A stretch of DNA of 64,000 bases from Asterias rubens. Its lineage: Eukaryota > Echinodermata > Asteroidea > Forcipulatida > Asteriidae. The stretch's first letter is position 1. Each line of letters opens with the position of its first letter. The notes beneath the pieces are model-generated. The model was given only the letters and a program-made list of their open reading frames with translations. It searched no databases and had not been told where the DNA came from. The stretch lies in the NCBI RefSeq assembly GCF_902459465.1, contig NC_047066.1, positions 12,341,047 through 12,405,046 on the forward strand. The letters are read 5' to 3'. A program made the translations under genes and the position numbers. Below, piece after piece: positions 11,143 to 21,232 of the stretch.

Positions 11143-11700
11143 CGTCCTCAATTACAAGTTTTGCCATGTACATGTATAAAACAAAATTATGTTTACTTAC
11201 CCAGAGGTAGTCTAAATTTTTGGTCTTGGTTTTTTAAGTTTTTGTTACATTTTCTTTTCTGTGATATGTATCAAGGCTTTACAAATATCATAAATTATTT
11301 AAACATAAGAGTATTGGTTGAATTCCAGTTATCGAATCCTGAGTTTTAGTTTACATCTTTTCAATACTTCAATTTTTTATATTCATTTCCTTTTTTAGTT
11401 AAGCCTTGATAAAATGTCTTATCTTTGCCACAAAAAGTTTTGTAATCTGCGTTATGTTTACTGTTCCAAGAAAAGAATTGAGAAAAGAGACTATTTTATT
11501 TTGCTTGAGAAAGAAAGAAGGGAAAAGAAGCTGTTGTGAAATTGAAGACAACAAGTTTACATTTTCAGCCATTGCTATGACAATTTTGGCGTCTTTCAAG
11601 AAATTTCGCATACATTATTAAGTTGGGTTAATAATACATATATTTTTTGAGGAATGGTTCAAAATTGTGTTTTGGATATTATTTGTTTATTAAAAAAATC
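11143..11700. other. AT-rich intergenic DNA
   Basis: No gene seen. The two overlapping 70-codon frames near 11400-11620 on opposite strands are AT-rich and lack motifs. Confidence 0.5.
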
Positions 11701-11891
11701 TGGCCCAAATTTCATAGAGTTGCTTACGCAGGACGTACGTGTATAGCGTAACAACTGCTAAGCAATAATTAGCGGAATACCAGTCACAACTGGTACATGT
11801 AACACGCTATGATGACTGGTAACCTCATTCTGGTAGAGCAGTTGTGCTAAGCTACATTTTGTGCTTAATCAACTCTATGAAATTGGGCCCA
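11701..11891. repeat. Palindromic MITE (CATAGAGTTGCTTA type)
   Basis: TGGCCCAAATTTCATAGAGTTG pairs with CAACTCTATGAAATTGGGCCC. Centre CAGTCACAACTGGTACATG and TGACTGGTAACCTCATTC. Confidence 0.85.
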
Positions 11892-11951
11892 GAATAGACA
11901 ATTATTTGTAATGATTTCCAATGCATTGTATGATGGAGGACTACTGTGGTC

Positions 11952-12330
11952 TTAAAGGCAGTGGACACTATTGGTAATTACTCAAAATAATTATTAGCAT
12001 AAAACCTTACTTGGTAACGAGTATTAGGGAGCTGTTGATATTATAAAACATTGTGAGAAACAGCTCCCTCTGAAGTGATGTAGTTTCTCGAGAAAGAAAA
12101 TTAAAATTTTCCACGAATTTGATTTCGAGACCTCAGATTTAGAACTTGAGGTCTTGAAATCAAACATCTAAAAGCACACAACTTCTTATGACAAGGGTGT
12201 TTTTTCTTTATTATCTCGCAACTTTGATGACCAATTGAGCTCAAATTTTTGTTATTTTATGCATATGTTGAGATACACCAAGTGAGAAGACTGGTCTTTG
12301 ACAATTACCGATAGTGTCCAGTGTCTTTAA
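11952..12330. mobile_element. M1 MITE, complete
   Basis: TTAA at both ends. The interior includes GAGACCTCAGATTTAGAAC and its inverse TGAGGTCT. Confidence 0.9.
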
Positions 12331-12357
12331 CAGTATGCCATTTTGTGGTAATATCAT

Positions 12358-12715
12358 GAGCCCAATTTCATGGCTCTGCTTACCGTAAGCAAAGAATCTG
12401 CACTTACTGATGCAGGGATTTCCGTGCCTTCGTCAAAAGTATATCACTGGTCAGCAGCAGCTGATTTCACGAAACGCTAGGATTAATCCTATCTCGAGTT
12501 AGGACGAGTAACTCATCCTAACTTAGGATGGGTTTAATGCGTCCGATTGTCTATGGATACGGAAGTTAACTCGTCATCAGTCCTTAGATTAATACTAAAT
12601 TAAGAGTTTGGTGAAAATCGACCTCATGGAATTTGTGCTTATACGCATACATACTCCATGTTACCATACATTCTATGCTTACTCAGCTAGCGCATCAATT
12701 CAGCGCTCGAACACT
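12358..12715. repeat. Palindromic MITE (GGCTCTGCTTACCG type) with a nested element
   Basis: CCCAATTTCATGGCTCTGCTT begins a copy like those at 44395 and 55358. It is interrupted at about 12470-12623 by another inverted-repeat element (GATTTCACGAAACGC...GGTGAAAATCGAC) and then resumes. Confidence 0.65.
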
Positions 12716-12988
12716 TCTATCGCCCCCGCCTTCTCATTAAAAATATTAGCCATCCCAGGAGAGGGCAAGGCCATTTTCATTTATCAAAATACCCTTCCAT
12801 TTTCCTTCTATGGGAATTTTTTGAAGGGGCATCGAGCCTAAGACCAACCATGTAAATTGAGGCCTTCATTCTTCTGTCTACTCATCCAAAATCAACTTCT
12901 GTAGTGTTTTATCTTCGTGTATAAACTACACAGAACATGTACTATATCCCTATACATGTATATACAGAGTACACAATCCCCACCTTAG

Positions 12989-13306
12989 TCTTGGTTCAGG
13001 ACTCTCCTGGATTTGTAACAAGAAAGCGCGCTATCACCCCCAACGCGCTATCAACCACGAACCGCTATCACAGGAGAGTCTTGGAACATTCGTTAAATCT
13101 CCCCCCAAAATCGGGGGGAAACATAATGCGCGTGCGTAGGTTTCCCGCAGAGCCCGCCCCTTTTTTGGGGGGAGATTTAACTAATGTGCCAAGACTCTCC
13201 TTTGATAGCGGTTCTCGGGTGATGATAGCGGTTCGTGGTTGATAGCGCGTTGGGGGTGATAGCGCGCCCTGTTGTGACAAATCCAGGAGAGTCTTGAACC
13301 AAGACT
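12989..13306. mobile_element. 318-bp foldback element inside a 13-bp direct repeat
   Basis: The outer arms (TCTTGGTTCAGGACTCTCCTGG and its inverse) span ~90 bp, including GATAGCG repeats. The inner arms (GGAGAGTCTTGGAACATTCG, TTAAATCTCCCCCC) span ~65 bp. ATCCCCACCTTAG stands immediately outside both ends (12976-12988 and 13307-13319). No coding capacity. Confidence 0.85.
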
Positions 13307-13530
13307 ATCCCCACCTTAGAAAACCGGGTTTGTTGGGGTTTGTGGAGTCCTGCTTTTGTTGTTCTATAATTCACTTTTCTACAAGAATTCCTCTTGCGGG
13401 TCCAAATTGAACAAAGACAAATTTTCCAGGACCCATTGTACGTTTGTGTAAAAGACCCCACAAGGGCCCATCCGTAAGCCCACCCAAGCTTGTGTACGCC
13501 TGTAACAATGGACCTCCTACAGGCCTTTTG

Positions 13531-13914
13531 TTAAAGGCAGTGGACACTATTGGTAATTGTCAGAGACTCGCCTTCCCACTTGGTGTATCTCAACATATGC
13601 ATAAAATAACAAACCTATGAAAATTTGAGCTCAATCGGTCATCGAAGTTGCGAGATAATAATGGAGAAAAAAAACCTTGTCACACGAAGTTGTGTGCGTT
13701 TAGATGGTTGATTTCGAGACCTCAAGTTCGAAATCTGAGGTCTCAAAATCAAATTCGTGGAAAATTACTTCTTTCTCGAAAACTATGGCACCTCAGAGGG
13801 AGTCGTTTCTCACAATGTTTTATACTATCAACCTCTCCCCATTACTCGTCACCAAGAAAGGTTTTATGCAAATAATTTGTTTGAGTAATTACCGATAGTG
13901 TCCAGTGTCTTTAA
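13531..13914. mobile_element. M1 MITE, complete, reverse
   Basis: TTAAAGGCAGTGGACACTATTGG to CCGATAGTGTCCAGTGTCTTTAA, 384 bp. Confidence 0.9.
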
Positions 13915-14010
13915 TAACAACTTTTTAGTAACGGCGCCCATTGGTTTTGTACACGTTTTCCAACTGTGGACCTTTCCCGAACTGTGTACTTTATTGTCCT
14001 GTTTTGTTAT

Positions 14011-14511
14011 AGGACCCGGTGTGGCGGTTTCAGTTATCCGCCGTGTTCAGTTTTCCGGGTGAAGTAGTCGGACATATCAACATGTTGTTCGAACGGTTTT
14101 AGCTTTCCGGCGTGTTCAGTTTTCCGGGTGACCTGTCAGATACCGCCGCGAGTACCCTGGCGAGTACTGTAGTTCTCTCAGCAGTGACCCCAAATTGTTT
14201 ATATTACGATTCTTTTCTGTGTAGTCACATAATCTCTTGCCCCATCTTTACATGTATTCATGGGTACAACTTTAGGCAGGTCACACTCTGCTTGCATAAC
14301 AAAAACCTCATACGATGCACGCGTTTGCCGCTAGTTGTACTCGCCTCGTGGACGCCGCCATGACAGCTACCGGAGGGTAACGGATGACTCAATACGGCAC
14401 TAAAAATGGACTACTTTCGCTTGCTGTGCGCAGGCATCGCATGACGTAATGCTACCGTATTTGGTCATTCGGAAAACTGAACACAGCGGAAAGTTGAAAC
14501 CGCCACACGGG
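14011..14511. mobile_element. 500-bp element with ~45-bp terminal inverted repeats
   Basis: Left ACCCGGTGTGGCGGTTTCAG and right (inverted) AACCCGTGTGGCGGTTTCAA continue to GTGTTCAGTTTTCCG in both. The word GTGTTCAGTTTTCCGGGTGA also repeats inside the left end (14042 and 14112). No transposase. Confidence 0.85.
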
Positions 14512-14634
14512 TTTGAATGTGTATACCTACTCAACCTTACACATGGCAGTTACAAGGTATACTTCCATTGTTGTTTTGTTGTTCCCTTTTCGGGAGAAAT
14601 CTTCAGTGGGGTAGTGCGGGGGCAAAGACAACCC

Positions 14635-14802
14635 AATTAATTTTGGTGTTTACCCATACTCCGATTTGTGTTAGCACTGTATACTCGGTACTTTCCAGAG
14701 TCCTGTGAAAAAAAATATATTGCAGGCATATTACTCGGGTGGGATTCGAACCCACGACCCTTGCAATTCTAGAGCAGTGCTCACCAACTACCGACAGAAA
14801 AA
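14635..14802 (-). mobile_element. tRNA-derived SINE, 5' truncated
   Basis: On the minus strand the B box GGGTTCGAATCCCACC and a weak A-box region (GGTAGTTGGTGAG) precede a tail, CGAGTAATATGC...CAGGACTC...GGTAAACACC, shared by all family copies. The shared tail shows it is a SINE, not a tRNA gene. Confidence 0.8.
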
Positions 14803-14944
14803 TACAAAGGATTTCTATATTTGAGAACAGCACTGTTAATATTTTGTTCACTCTGCTGATGATACCATGGCACAACCTGTGCCACCACACCATGCTGTCT
14901 TGTGTAAATCGTTTGAAATGACACTTAATTTCACTTGAAAATTT

Positions 14945-15336
14945 ATTAAAGGCAGTGGACACTATTGGTAATTAGTCAAAATAATTATTAGCATAAAACG
15001 TTTCTTGGTAACGAGTTATGGGGAGAGGTTGGTAGTATAGTATAAAATGGTGTGAGAATTGGCTCCCTCTGAAATGACGTAGTTTTCGAGAAAGAAGTGA
15101 TTTTCCACAAATTTGATTTCGAGACCTCGGATTCAGAATTCGAGGTCTCGAAATCAAGCATCTGAAAGCACACAACTTCGTGTGACAAGGGTGTTTTTTT
15201 CTTTGACAGTTATCTCGCAACTTCGACAACCAATTGAATGCAAATTTTCACAGGATTGTTATTTTGTGCACAGTTGAGATTGACCAAGTGAGAAGACTGG
15301 TCTTTGACAATTACCAATATTGTTCAATGTCTTTAA
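14945..15336. mobile_element. M1 MITE, complete
   Basis: TTAA at both ends. The central stem reads CGAGACCTCG and CGAGGTCTCG, a paired change from the usual A-T to G-C. Confidence 0.9.
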
Positions 15337-15606
15337 GACACATGTCTTTGTGCGCCAAATCTCGAACTGCCATCGTCCATGTAATGGCGGCCCATCATTC
15401 ATCTCTTGTGCATATCTGTTGGTCCATAGAAACAGTATTGTTGGGAAAATGAATGACTTTCATTTAGAGTGCAATTTATCTAGGATGTCAATTCAATCAA
15501 AAAGCTATATTGGTCAGGTTCTCATTCCACCTATTGACAAATATAAAAGCATTTAGGAATGTGTAGAAAGGGACCTGGCTCTTTTCTCCTCCAGCTATCT
15601 TTTGGT

Positions 15607-15869
15607 TAGACTTGTGGACAAGTCGTCAAATGTCTGACGCGGTGATAACGTTCCGACTCTATATTTTTTTATTCCGAATCTCTTTGCGATTCCCGCGTTA
15701 TTCTTGCGAGACTGCTGACCCCGCAAGACTACTGCTCTCACACCTACGGTCCATGGGGAGTAGAAGTCAGCAACCAGCAGTTCATGCGAGAGCAGTGATC
15801 TCGCAAGAGCACCGCCACAACTCGACTATCTCACTACGGCAGAACATTGACGACTTGTCCACAAGTCTA
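15607..15869. mobile_element. 263-bp element with perfect 23-bp terminal inverted repeats
   Basis: TAGACTTGTGGACAAGTCGT plus CAA at 15607-15629 is exactly inverted at 15847-15869, with TA at both edges (possible TA target). Inner arms include TCTTGCGAGACTGCTGA/AGAGCAGTGATCTCGCAAGA. No gene. Confidence 0.85.
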
Positions 15870-16230
15870 TATTTTGGTGAGTCCAAAATGGCTCTTGCTA
15901 TGGGCAGGCTATGCTTCAAGGCAAATTTAACATCTATTATAAAGAAAACCTTAGTAGCTTTCTAGTTCCATTGTATCAAATATCTAGTAAGTTGGCGTGT
16001 GTAAGGGAAGAAACACTCTGTGTACTTTTTTGTACCACCATTCACAGCATGTGTATCAATTTATATCCATCAATTTGAGAACTTTCCTTTGTCACTTTTA
16101 CTGAACACTTTCCCTATAAACTTGGCACACAAACTAAACGTGATGACAGAAAAATACAGAGGATTTCATAATTATTTGAGAACAGCACTGTTGATATTTT
16201 GTTCACTCAAAACTCTTGATGAGAAAATAC

Positions 16231-16306
16231 TTAGAAGCAGTGGACACTATTGTAGGTTATTTTACCTTGTGTCCAGTAAGTGTCCAATAGTGTCCAGTGT
16301 CTTTAA
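16231..16306. mobile_element. M1 MITE, internally deleted ends
   Basis: AGAAGCAGTGGACACTATTG is followed after ~40 bp by CCAATAGTGTCCAGTGTCTTTAA; the interior is missing. Confidence 0.75.
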
Positions 16307-16841
16307 CAGCATTGTAGTTTGATTGCAACAAAAGTTTTAAAAGTTTAATTTTGCTTGTCAGAGTTCTAAAGGAAGCAGTTATTACAAACTTAAAATAGCG
16401 TAATTAGTTATATTTTTTATAGTACTCCTACATCATTGTTTGTATGTGTGCATTGTTTTTGTTCAAGGATCTAAATGAGGATAGTATTCTAAGCTGTTTT
16501 AAGAGCAGCACTCGATGGAATGTGATCGAGGAAAACTCTTTAGACGCGATGGAGTTGATTGAGTTTGTATTAAACTGAAAATAAAAGTTAACTCTCTACA
16601 TTACAGAAGTAACTCTGAAGTGGTGTGTGGTTATTCATGCTCATGTTATTCAAAATCACTGTAGACCCCTGTGCATAGATATGCAAATGGATAATCCAAG
16701 CAAGCACTAAAAAAATAAGCACCCCCAATTCCCTAACCCCACTCCCCTCCCCCTTCCAGTTTGGCTGAATCATTCGTGTATGTCCTATCTTTGCCTCATT
16801 TTACAATTTCATCCATGGCAAATCAACCTTAATTGAAAAAT
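16307..16841. other. Intergenic DNA left of the duplication
   Basis: AT-rich, with no gene, terminal repeats or tRNA-like signal seen. Confidence 0.5.
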
Positions 16842-16907
16842 AAATGACATTTCTAGAAAAGGGTGTACATATGGGTTACATATTACATTCACTACTACCG
16901 CGACGGA

Positions 16908-17325
16908 CGTGGCGATAACACGACGCGACGGCACGATGCGACGAGCGACGGAACAGGCAACGCGACAGCACGACGCGACGCACATCGAAGGACGAGGCGA
17001 TAACACGACGCGATGGCACGATGCGACGGGCGACGGAACAGGCAACGCGACAGCACGACGCGACGCACATCGAAGGACGAGGCGATAACACGACGCGACG
17101 GCACGATGCGACGGGCGACGGAACAGGCAACGCGACAGCACGACGCGACGCACATCGAAGGACGAGGCGATAACACGACGCGACGGCACGATGCGACGGG
17201 CGACGGAACAGGCAACGCGACAGCACGACGCGACGCACATCGAAGGACGAGGCGATAACACGATGCGACGGCACAATGCGACGGGCGACGGAACAGGCAA
17301 CGCGACAGCACGACGCGACGCACAT
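16908..17325. repeat. CpG-dense 85-bp minisatellite, ~5 units
   Basis: The landmark CACATCGAAGGA recurs at 16981, 17066, 17151 and 17236, and CACATTTT marks the end at 17321, giving a period of exactly 85 bp. Units are built from CGACG-like subrepeats and are nearly stop-free in all frames, which creates long spurious ORFs rich in Arg, Val, Ser and Cys. It abuts a decayed right half of an M1 MITE. Confidence 0.97.
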
Positions 17326-17506
17326 TTTGTGTCGTCTTTAGAACACCATAGAAAGCACACAATATTGTGCAACAAGGGTGGTTTTTCTTTCATTATTCTA
17401 TTGTTGCAACTGCGATGACCAATTGAGTCCGAATCTCCACAGATATGTACACCAAGTTAGAACACTGGTATTTGACATTGTTTAGTAAATGTGTCCAGGA
17501 GTGCAA
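17326..17506. mobile_element. M1 MITE right half, decayed, copy A
   Basis: CACACAATATTGTGCAACAAGGGTGG, CCAATTGAGTCC and ACACCAAGTTAGAACACTGG match the family's right half. It follows the minisatellite; the counterpart is 29088-29261. Confidence 0.65.
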
Positions 17507-18527
17507 ACCATATCACGCAACACACCACTTCACCATTGTTCTTTGAAAAGTCCAAAAAACAAGTGGGATATTTGTCGAAAAAATGAGTAGGCCTACATTT
17601 AAATATCCATCCGAATGTCACCTTGCGAATTTGTGTTGCTGTGTTTGTAAAAAAAAAACAAAAAAAACATGGATCATATCACTACAACCTGCAGTCGATT
17701 GCAGCCGTGGTTTGGGAGGTCGCCCCCCCCCCCCAACCCTCTTCCCATTTTGTTGATGTTTAACGAATGACAACCGAATTATTATTGTGATTATTCAGTC
17801 GGCAATTTCACAAAGTACAATAACAATATTTGCAAACAAAAGTTTAGCTATAGGAAAATAAACTTGTTGTAGGCATGGCCTTCAGGCTAAATAAATATAG
17901 CACTGGTCCTGAATAAAGACGACTGGCAGAAGGTTTGGATACAACAAGGAACATGTAAAAAATGGATGAGAGATGAGGGTGGTTTGGGTAAGGACAGGAT
18001 ATTGGGTGGGAGAGGGGACAGCAGGGGATTAGGAACAGATACAATCCAGTTAAAGCTGGCTAGGATTATCAAAAGAACACTGTGACCCGAAAGTCTGTCA
18101 ATCCCCCAAAATGTACAATACTCTTTGATACATTCTACAGTGTGGCCCGAAAAGGCAAGTTTCGTTGGAAGAATCAAAACTGCACTTTTTGAGCACAAAA
18201 CAGTTATACATGTACACCAAGCTGTCCTATGCTGATGCTGGTATTAACGGTATTTAAATTCAAATGGTGGTCTTGATGTTGATCTACCTTTCAGTCGAAT
18301 ACTGTACCGTGGAGACCACACTTATTCATTATTTGAATATCAATGCACCAAGTATAGGTAAACTGTTCTATTATGACACGAAGGGGAAGCCCCTGGCAAT
18401 ATGGTGGGCAGAAAGTATGGGAGCCACAGAACGCTATCATTTTACATGATGGAAATCGGGGGAAATTCCACAAGGATGTACAGTTTAATTAGTTATTATC
18501 AACTATTCAACAATAAATAGCATAGCT

Positions 18528-18881
18528 TTGACTGCAAACCACAGGTGTCTAACCTACCTCACAAATCTCGAATGTTACGTGAAGCCGATTGGTAAAGCAG
18601 TTTTTCCATGGCATTTATGGTGCTCCGTAGAATCGGCAAAACAAGTTTATTACACTTTGTGGTACCTTGATCACGTCATAAGGAAGTTAGTTGGTAAAAA
18701 TTGTTACCTGAATTCTGGAACATTTACCCGTAATTTACATCTTGCCGACAACGATAACTCCATAGGTATGTACAATTTTCTATCACTCATTAAGAATGTG
18801 GGTGTTCTGGAGTCAATAATGTACCGAGAATTCCAGTTGTGTGTCACTTACAACCCTAAATGGGCGCTGGAAGTTGGGTGA
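18528..18881 (+). CDS. Unrecognised ORF, 117 codons, in copy A
   Basis: An open frame with the start of an M1 MITE ~50 bp beyond its stop. The copy-B counterpart (30706-31014 and beyond) stays open with two amino-acid changes and two silent ones over ~100 codons. I see no known motif. It may be part of an old mobile element or chance; conservation between recent duplicates is weak evidence. Confidence 0.2.
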   Translation: MTANHRCLTYLTNLECYVKPIGKAVFPWHLWCSVESAKQVYYTLWYLDHVIRKLVGKNCYLNSGTFTRNLHLADNDNSIGMYNFLSLIKNVGVLESIMYREFQLCVTYNPKWALEVG

Positions 18882-18930
18882 CATGGGGCCTGATGGGGAA
18901 GGGCAATGGCATAAAGGTATTCGGTGTTAT

Positions 18931-19298
18931 TTAAAGGCAGTGGACACTATTGGTAATTGTCAAAGACTAGCCTTCACAGTTGGTGTTTCTCAACATATGC
19001 ATAAAATAACTAACCTGTTGAGCTCTATCGGTCATCGAAGTTGCGAGATAATAATGAAAGAAAAAACACCCTTGTCACACGAAGTTGTGTGCGTTTAAAT
19101 GGTTGATTTCGAGACCTTAAGTTCTAAATTTGAGGTCTCGAAGTCAAATTCGTGGAAAATTACTTCTTTCTCAAAAACTATGGGAGCCGTTTCTCACAAT
19201 GTTTTATACCATCAACCTCTCCCCACTACTCGTCACCAAGAAAGGTTTTGACCTAATAGTTATTTTGAGTAATTACCAATAGTGTCCACTGCCTTTAA
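18931..19298. mobile_element. M1 MITE, reverse, copy A of duplication
   Basis: TTAAAGGCAGTGG to CCACTGCCTTTAA with identical ends. Its counterpart 31063-31435 shows it predates the duplication. Confidence 0.9.
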
Positions 19299-20285
19299 AT
19301 GTAGGATAATTGGCAAGTACTCCCAAAATTATCATAACACTTACTTAGTAAGAACCACTGGAGCTGTTGATGTTGATGTGGATGTCAACATTCATGGACA
19401 TCATGACGGATCCCTTCCAAGTCATATATTAATATTATATAGTTTGGATATTTTTCACGCCCCCCCCCCCTCCAAAAAAAGAAAAAAAAAGCGGCAAAAG
19501 ACGAATGGATTCGACGTTCGTGTGAAAATACCGTGAACGTTTGTTGGTGTTTTCTCAGCAAGTGGTGTAGATAGTCACACGGGTTTCACTGCTGAAACTT
19601 TCACAGTGACTTTTAGTGTAAGACCCTGCCTTGTATCAAACCACTTAGTTGTGTATTTTTTCCGATCTCTTTTTTTTTCTTTCCTTTTTTCTTTTTTTTG
19701 TCCCCGCTTGTTATTAATTCTCATCACACCAACCCGGTTTTTCAACCGGTATTTTAATAGAGTTCGCAATGATCAATCACCAGTTCTTGTATGCATCTTA
19801 AACTACTCTGACGAAACAAACAGAGTCAGATTTTAGTATCATCAAAAGTTGTCAAACTGCAATTTGGAGTGTATGCAGATAATAAAGCACATCGAGAGAT
19901 CCACCCTATTTCATCTTTTAAAAAAATATATAGGCCTATTCGTTGAAATAATCGAATAAATAAAACAAACAAATAACACGTCTGGGCTGGACTCAACGAA
20001 ACAAAATTATAGATGAATCCCACCCGTCCTCTTTTGCTTACGGGTATCAATTATTGGATTGTACTTGTTTGCAACTAAACAACACAGAGGAAGGTTGATC
20101 AGAAGGAATGTTCAACATCGGGGTCCCGTAGACTGCAAGACTTGCAAAATTACAAGGTTTTGGGTTAGAATCCCTCAAGCTACCTGCTGATTTCACAATG
20201 ATAAGTTTTGTCGTATATTCAATAGTTATTACTGAATCACAATCTGAATCTTGATTTTTGCAATTCACAATTCAGAATCATGGCG
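19299..20285. other. Receptor A upstream non-coding DNA
   Basis: Low-complexity C, A and T runs near 19460-19490 and 19660-19700, then unique-looking sequence also present in copy B. No gene recognised. Transcription start signals for the receptor cannot be placed. Confidence 0.5.
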
Positions 20286-20661
20286 TTAAAGGCAGTGGAC
20301 ACTATTGGTAATTACTCAAAATAATTATAAGCATAAAACCTTGCTTGGTGACAAGTAATGGGGAAAGGTTGATAGTATAAAACATTGTGAGAAACAGCTC
20401 CCTCTGAAGTGACATAGTTTTCGAGAAAGAAGTAATTTTCCAAGAATTTGATTTCGAGACCTCAAATTTAGAATTTGAGGTCTCGAAATCAAGTATCTGA
20501 AAGCACACAACTACGTGTGACAGGGGTGTTTTTTTCTTTCATAGCTATCTCTGAACTCTGCCGACCAATCAAGCTCAAATTTCCATGCATATGTTGAGAT
20601 ACACCAATTCAAGTGAAAAGACTGGTCTTTGACAGTTACCAAAAGTGCCCATTGTCTTTAA
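20286..20661. mobile_element. M1 MITE present only in copy A
   Basis: Copy A reads GCG-TTAA-AGGCAGTGG...TTGTCT-TTAA-ACCTG; copy B at 32311 reads ACG-TTAA-ACCTG with no element. One TTAA in the empty site against two in the filled site shows a TTAA target duplication. The central stem GAGACCTCAAATT/AATTTGAGGTCTC is perfect. Confidence 0.95.
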
Positions 20662-20830
20662 ACCTGTATATGAAAGAGTTGGCTGTTGCAAGCTTGGCGG
20701 TTAAATCCCCTTGTGGGAGTTTTGCCGAGTTCCATTGACGGGAAGATCATCCTAACTAAAGTTCCCCGATTCAATTTAACATCTATTAAATCGTTTGCAG
20801 TACCCGCTGCTAAATAGAATATGATTCAAA

Positions 20831-21152
20831 CTGCCTCTATCGGGCAATCTCTGTATAGTCTAGTTGGTATGACACTGCTAGCTAGAATTGCAAAGGTCGT
20901 GGGTTCGAATTCAACCCCGGGTAATATGCCTGATTATTTTTCACTGAACTCGGGTAAGTACCGAGTAAATACAGTGCTAACACATATGAGTAAAACCCAA
21001 ATGAACATAAATATAGTTCTATTCCCAACCAACCGCAGAATGTACTGACTGGGAGTATAGAAACATATTACAAGCATAAAGCGGGTATTATTTATGCTAT
21101 GTACAGCGCTTTGTATTTTTTTTAAGGCGCTTTATAAATTATTCCCTATTAA
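20831..21152 (+). mobile_element. tRNA-derived SINE upstream of receptor A
   Basis: A box TAGTCTAGTTGG near 20858 and B box GGGTTCGAAT at 20901 are followed by the body and the end GGCGCTTTATAAATTATT. It ends ~80 bp before the receptor ATG; the same SINE lies before receptor B. Confidence 0.85.
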
Positions 21153-21232
21153 TTTACATTGTGTACTAAAACAATAAGCAACTTTGTGGTTGACGGGGAA
21201 ATTTGTTATCTGTCACATTCAATTAGGAAACA

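Noticed and set aside
13648-13898. Recurrent ORFs of the type CAFRWLISRPQ... and ...[18 protein letters not shown]
   Set aside because: They recur at every M1 MITE in two frames and are read from the transposon, with no selection for protein evident.
16908-17325. CRISPR-like array
   Set aside because: The 85-bp units are contiguous with no unique spacers, and the setting is an animal genome.
16809-17418. Long Arg/Val/Ser/Cys-rich ORFs on both strands (up to 194 codons)
   Set aside because: They are products of the 85-bp minisatellite, whose period is not a multiple of three and which lacks stops. The same peptides cycle through all frames.
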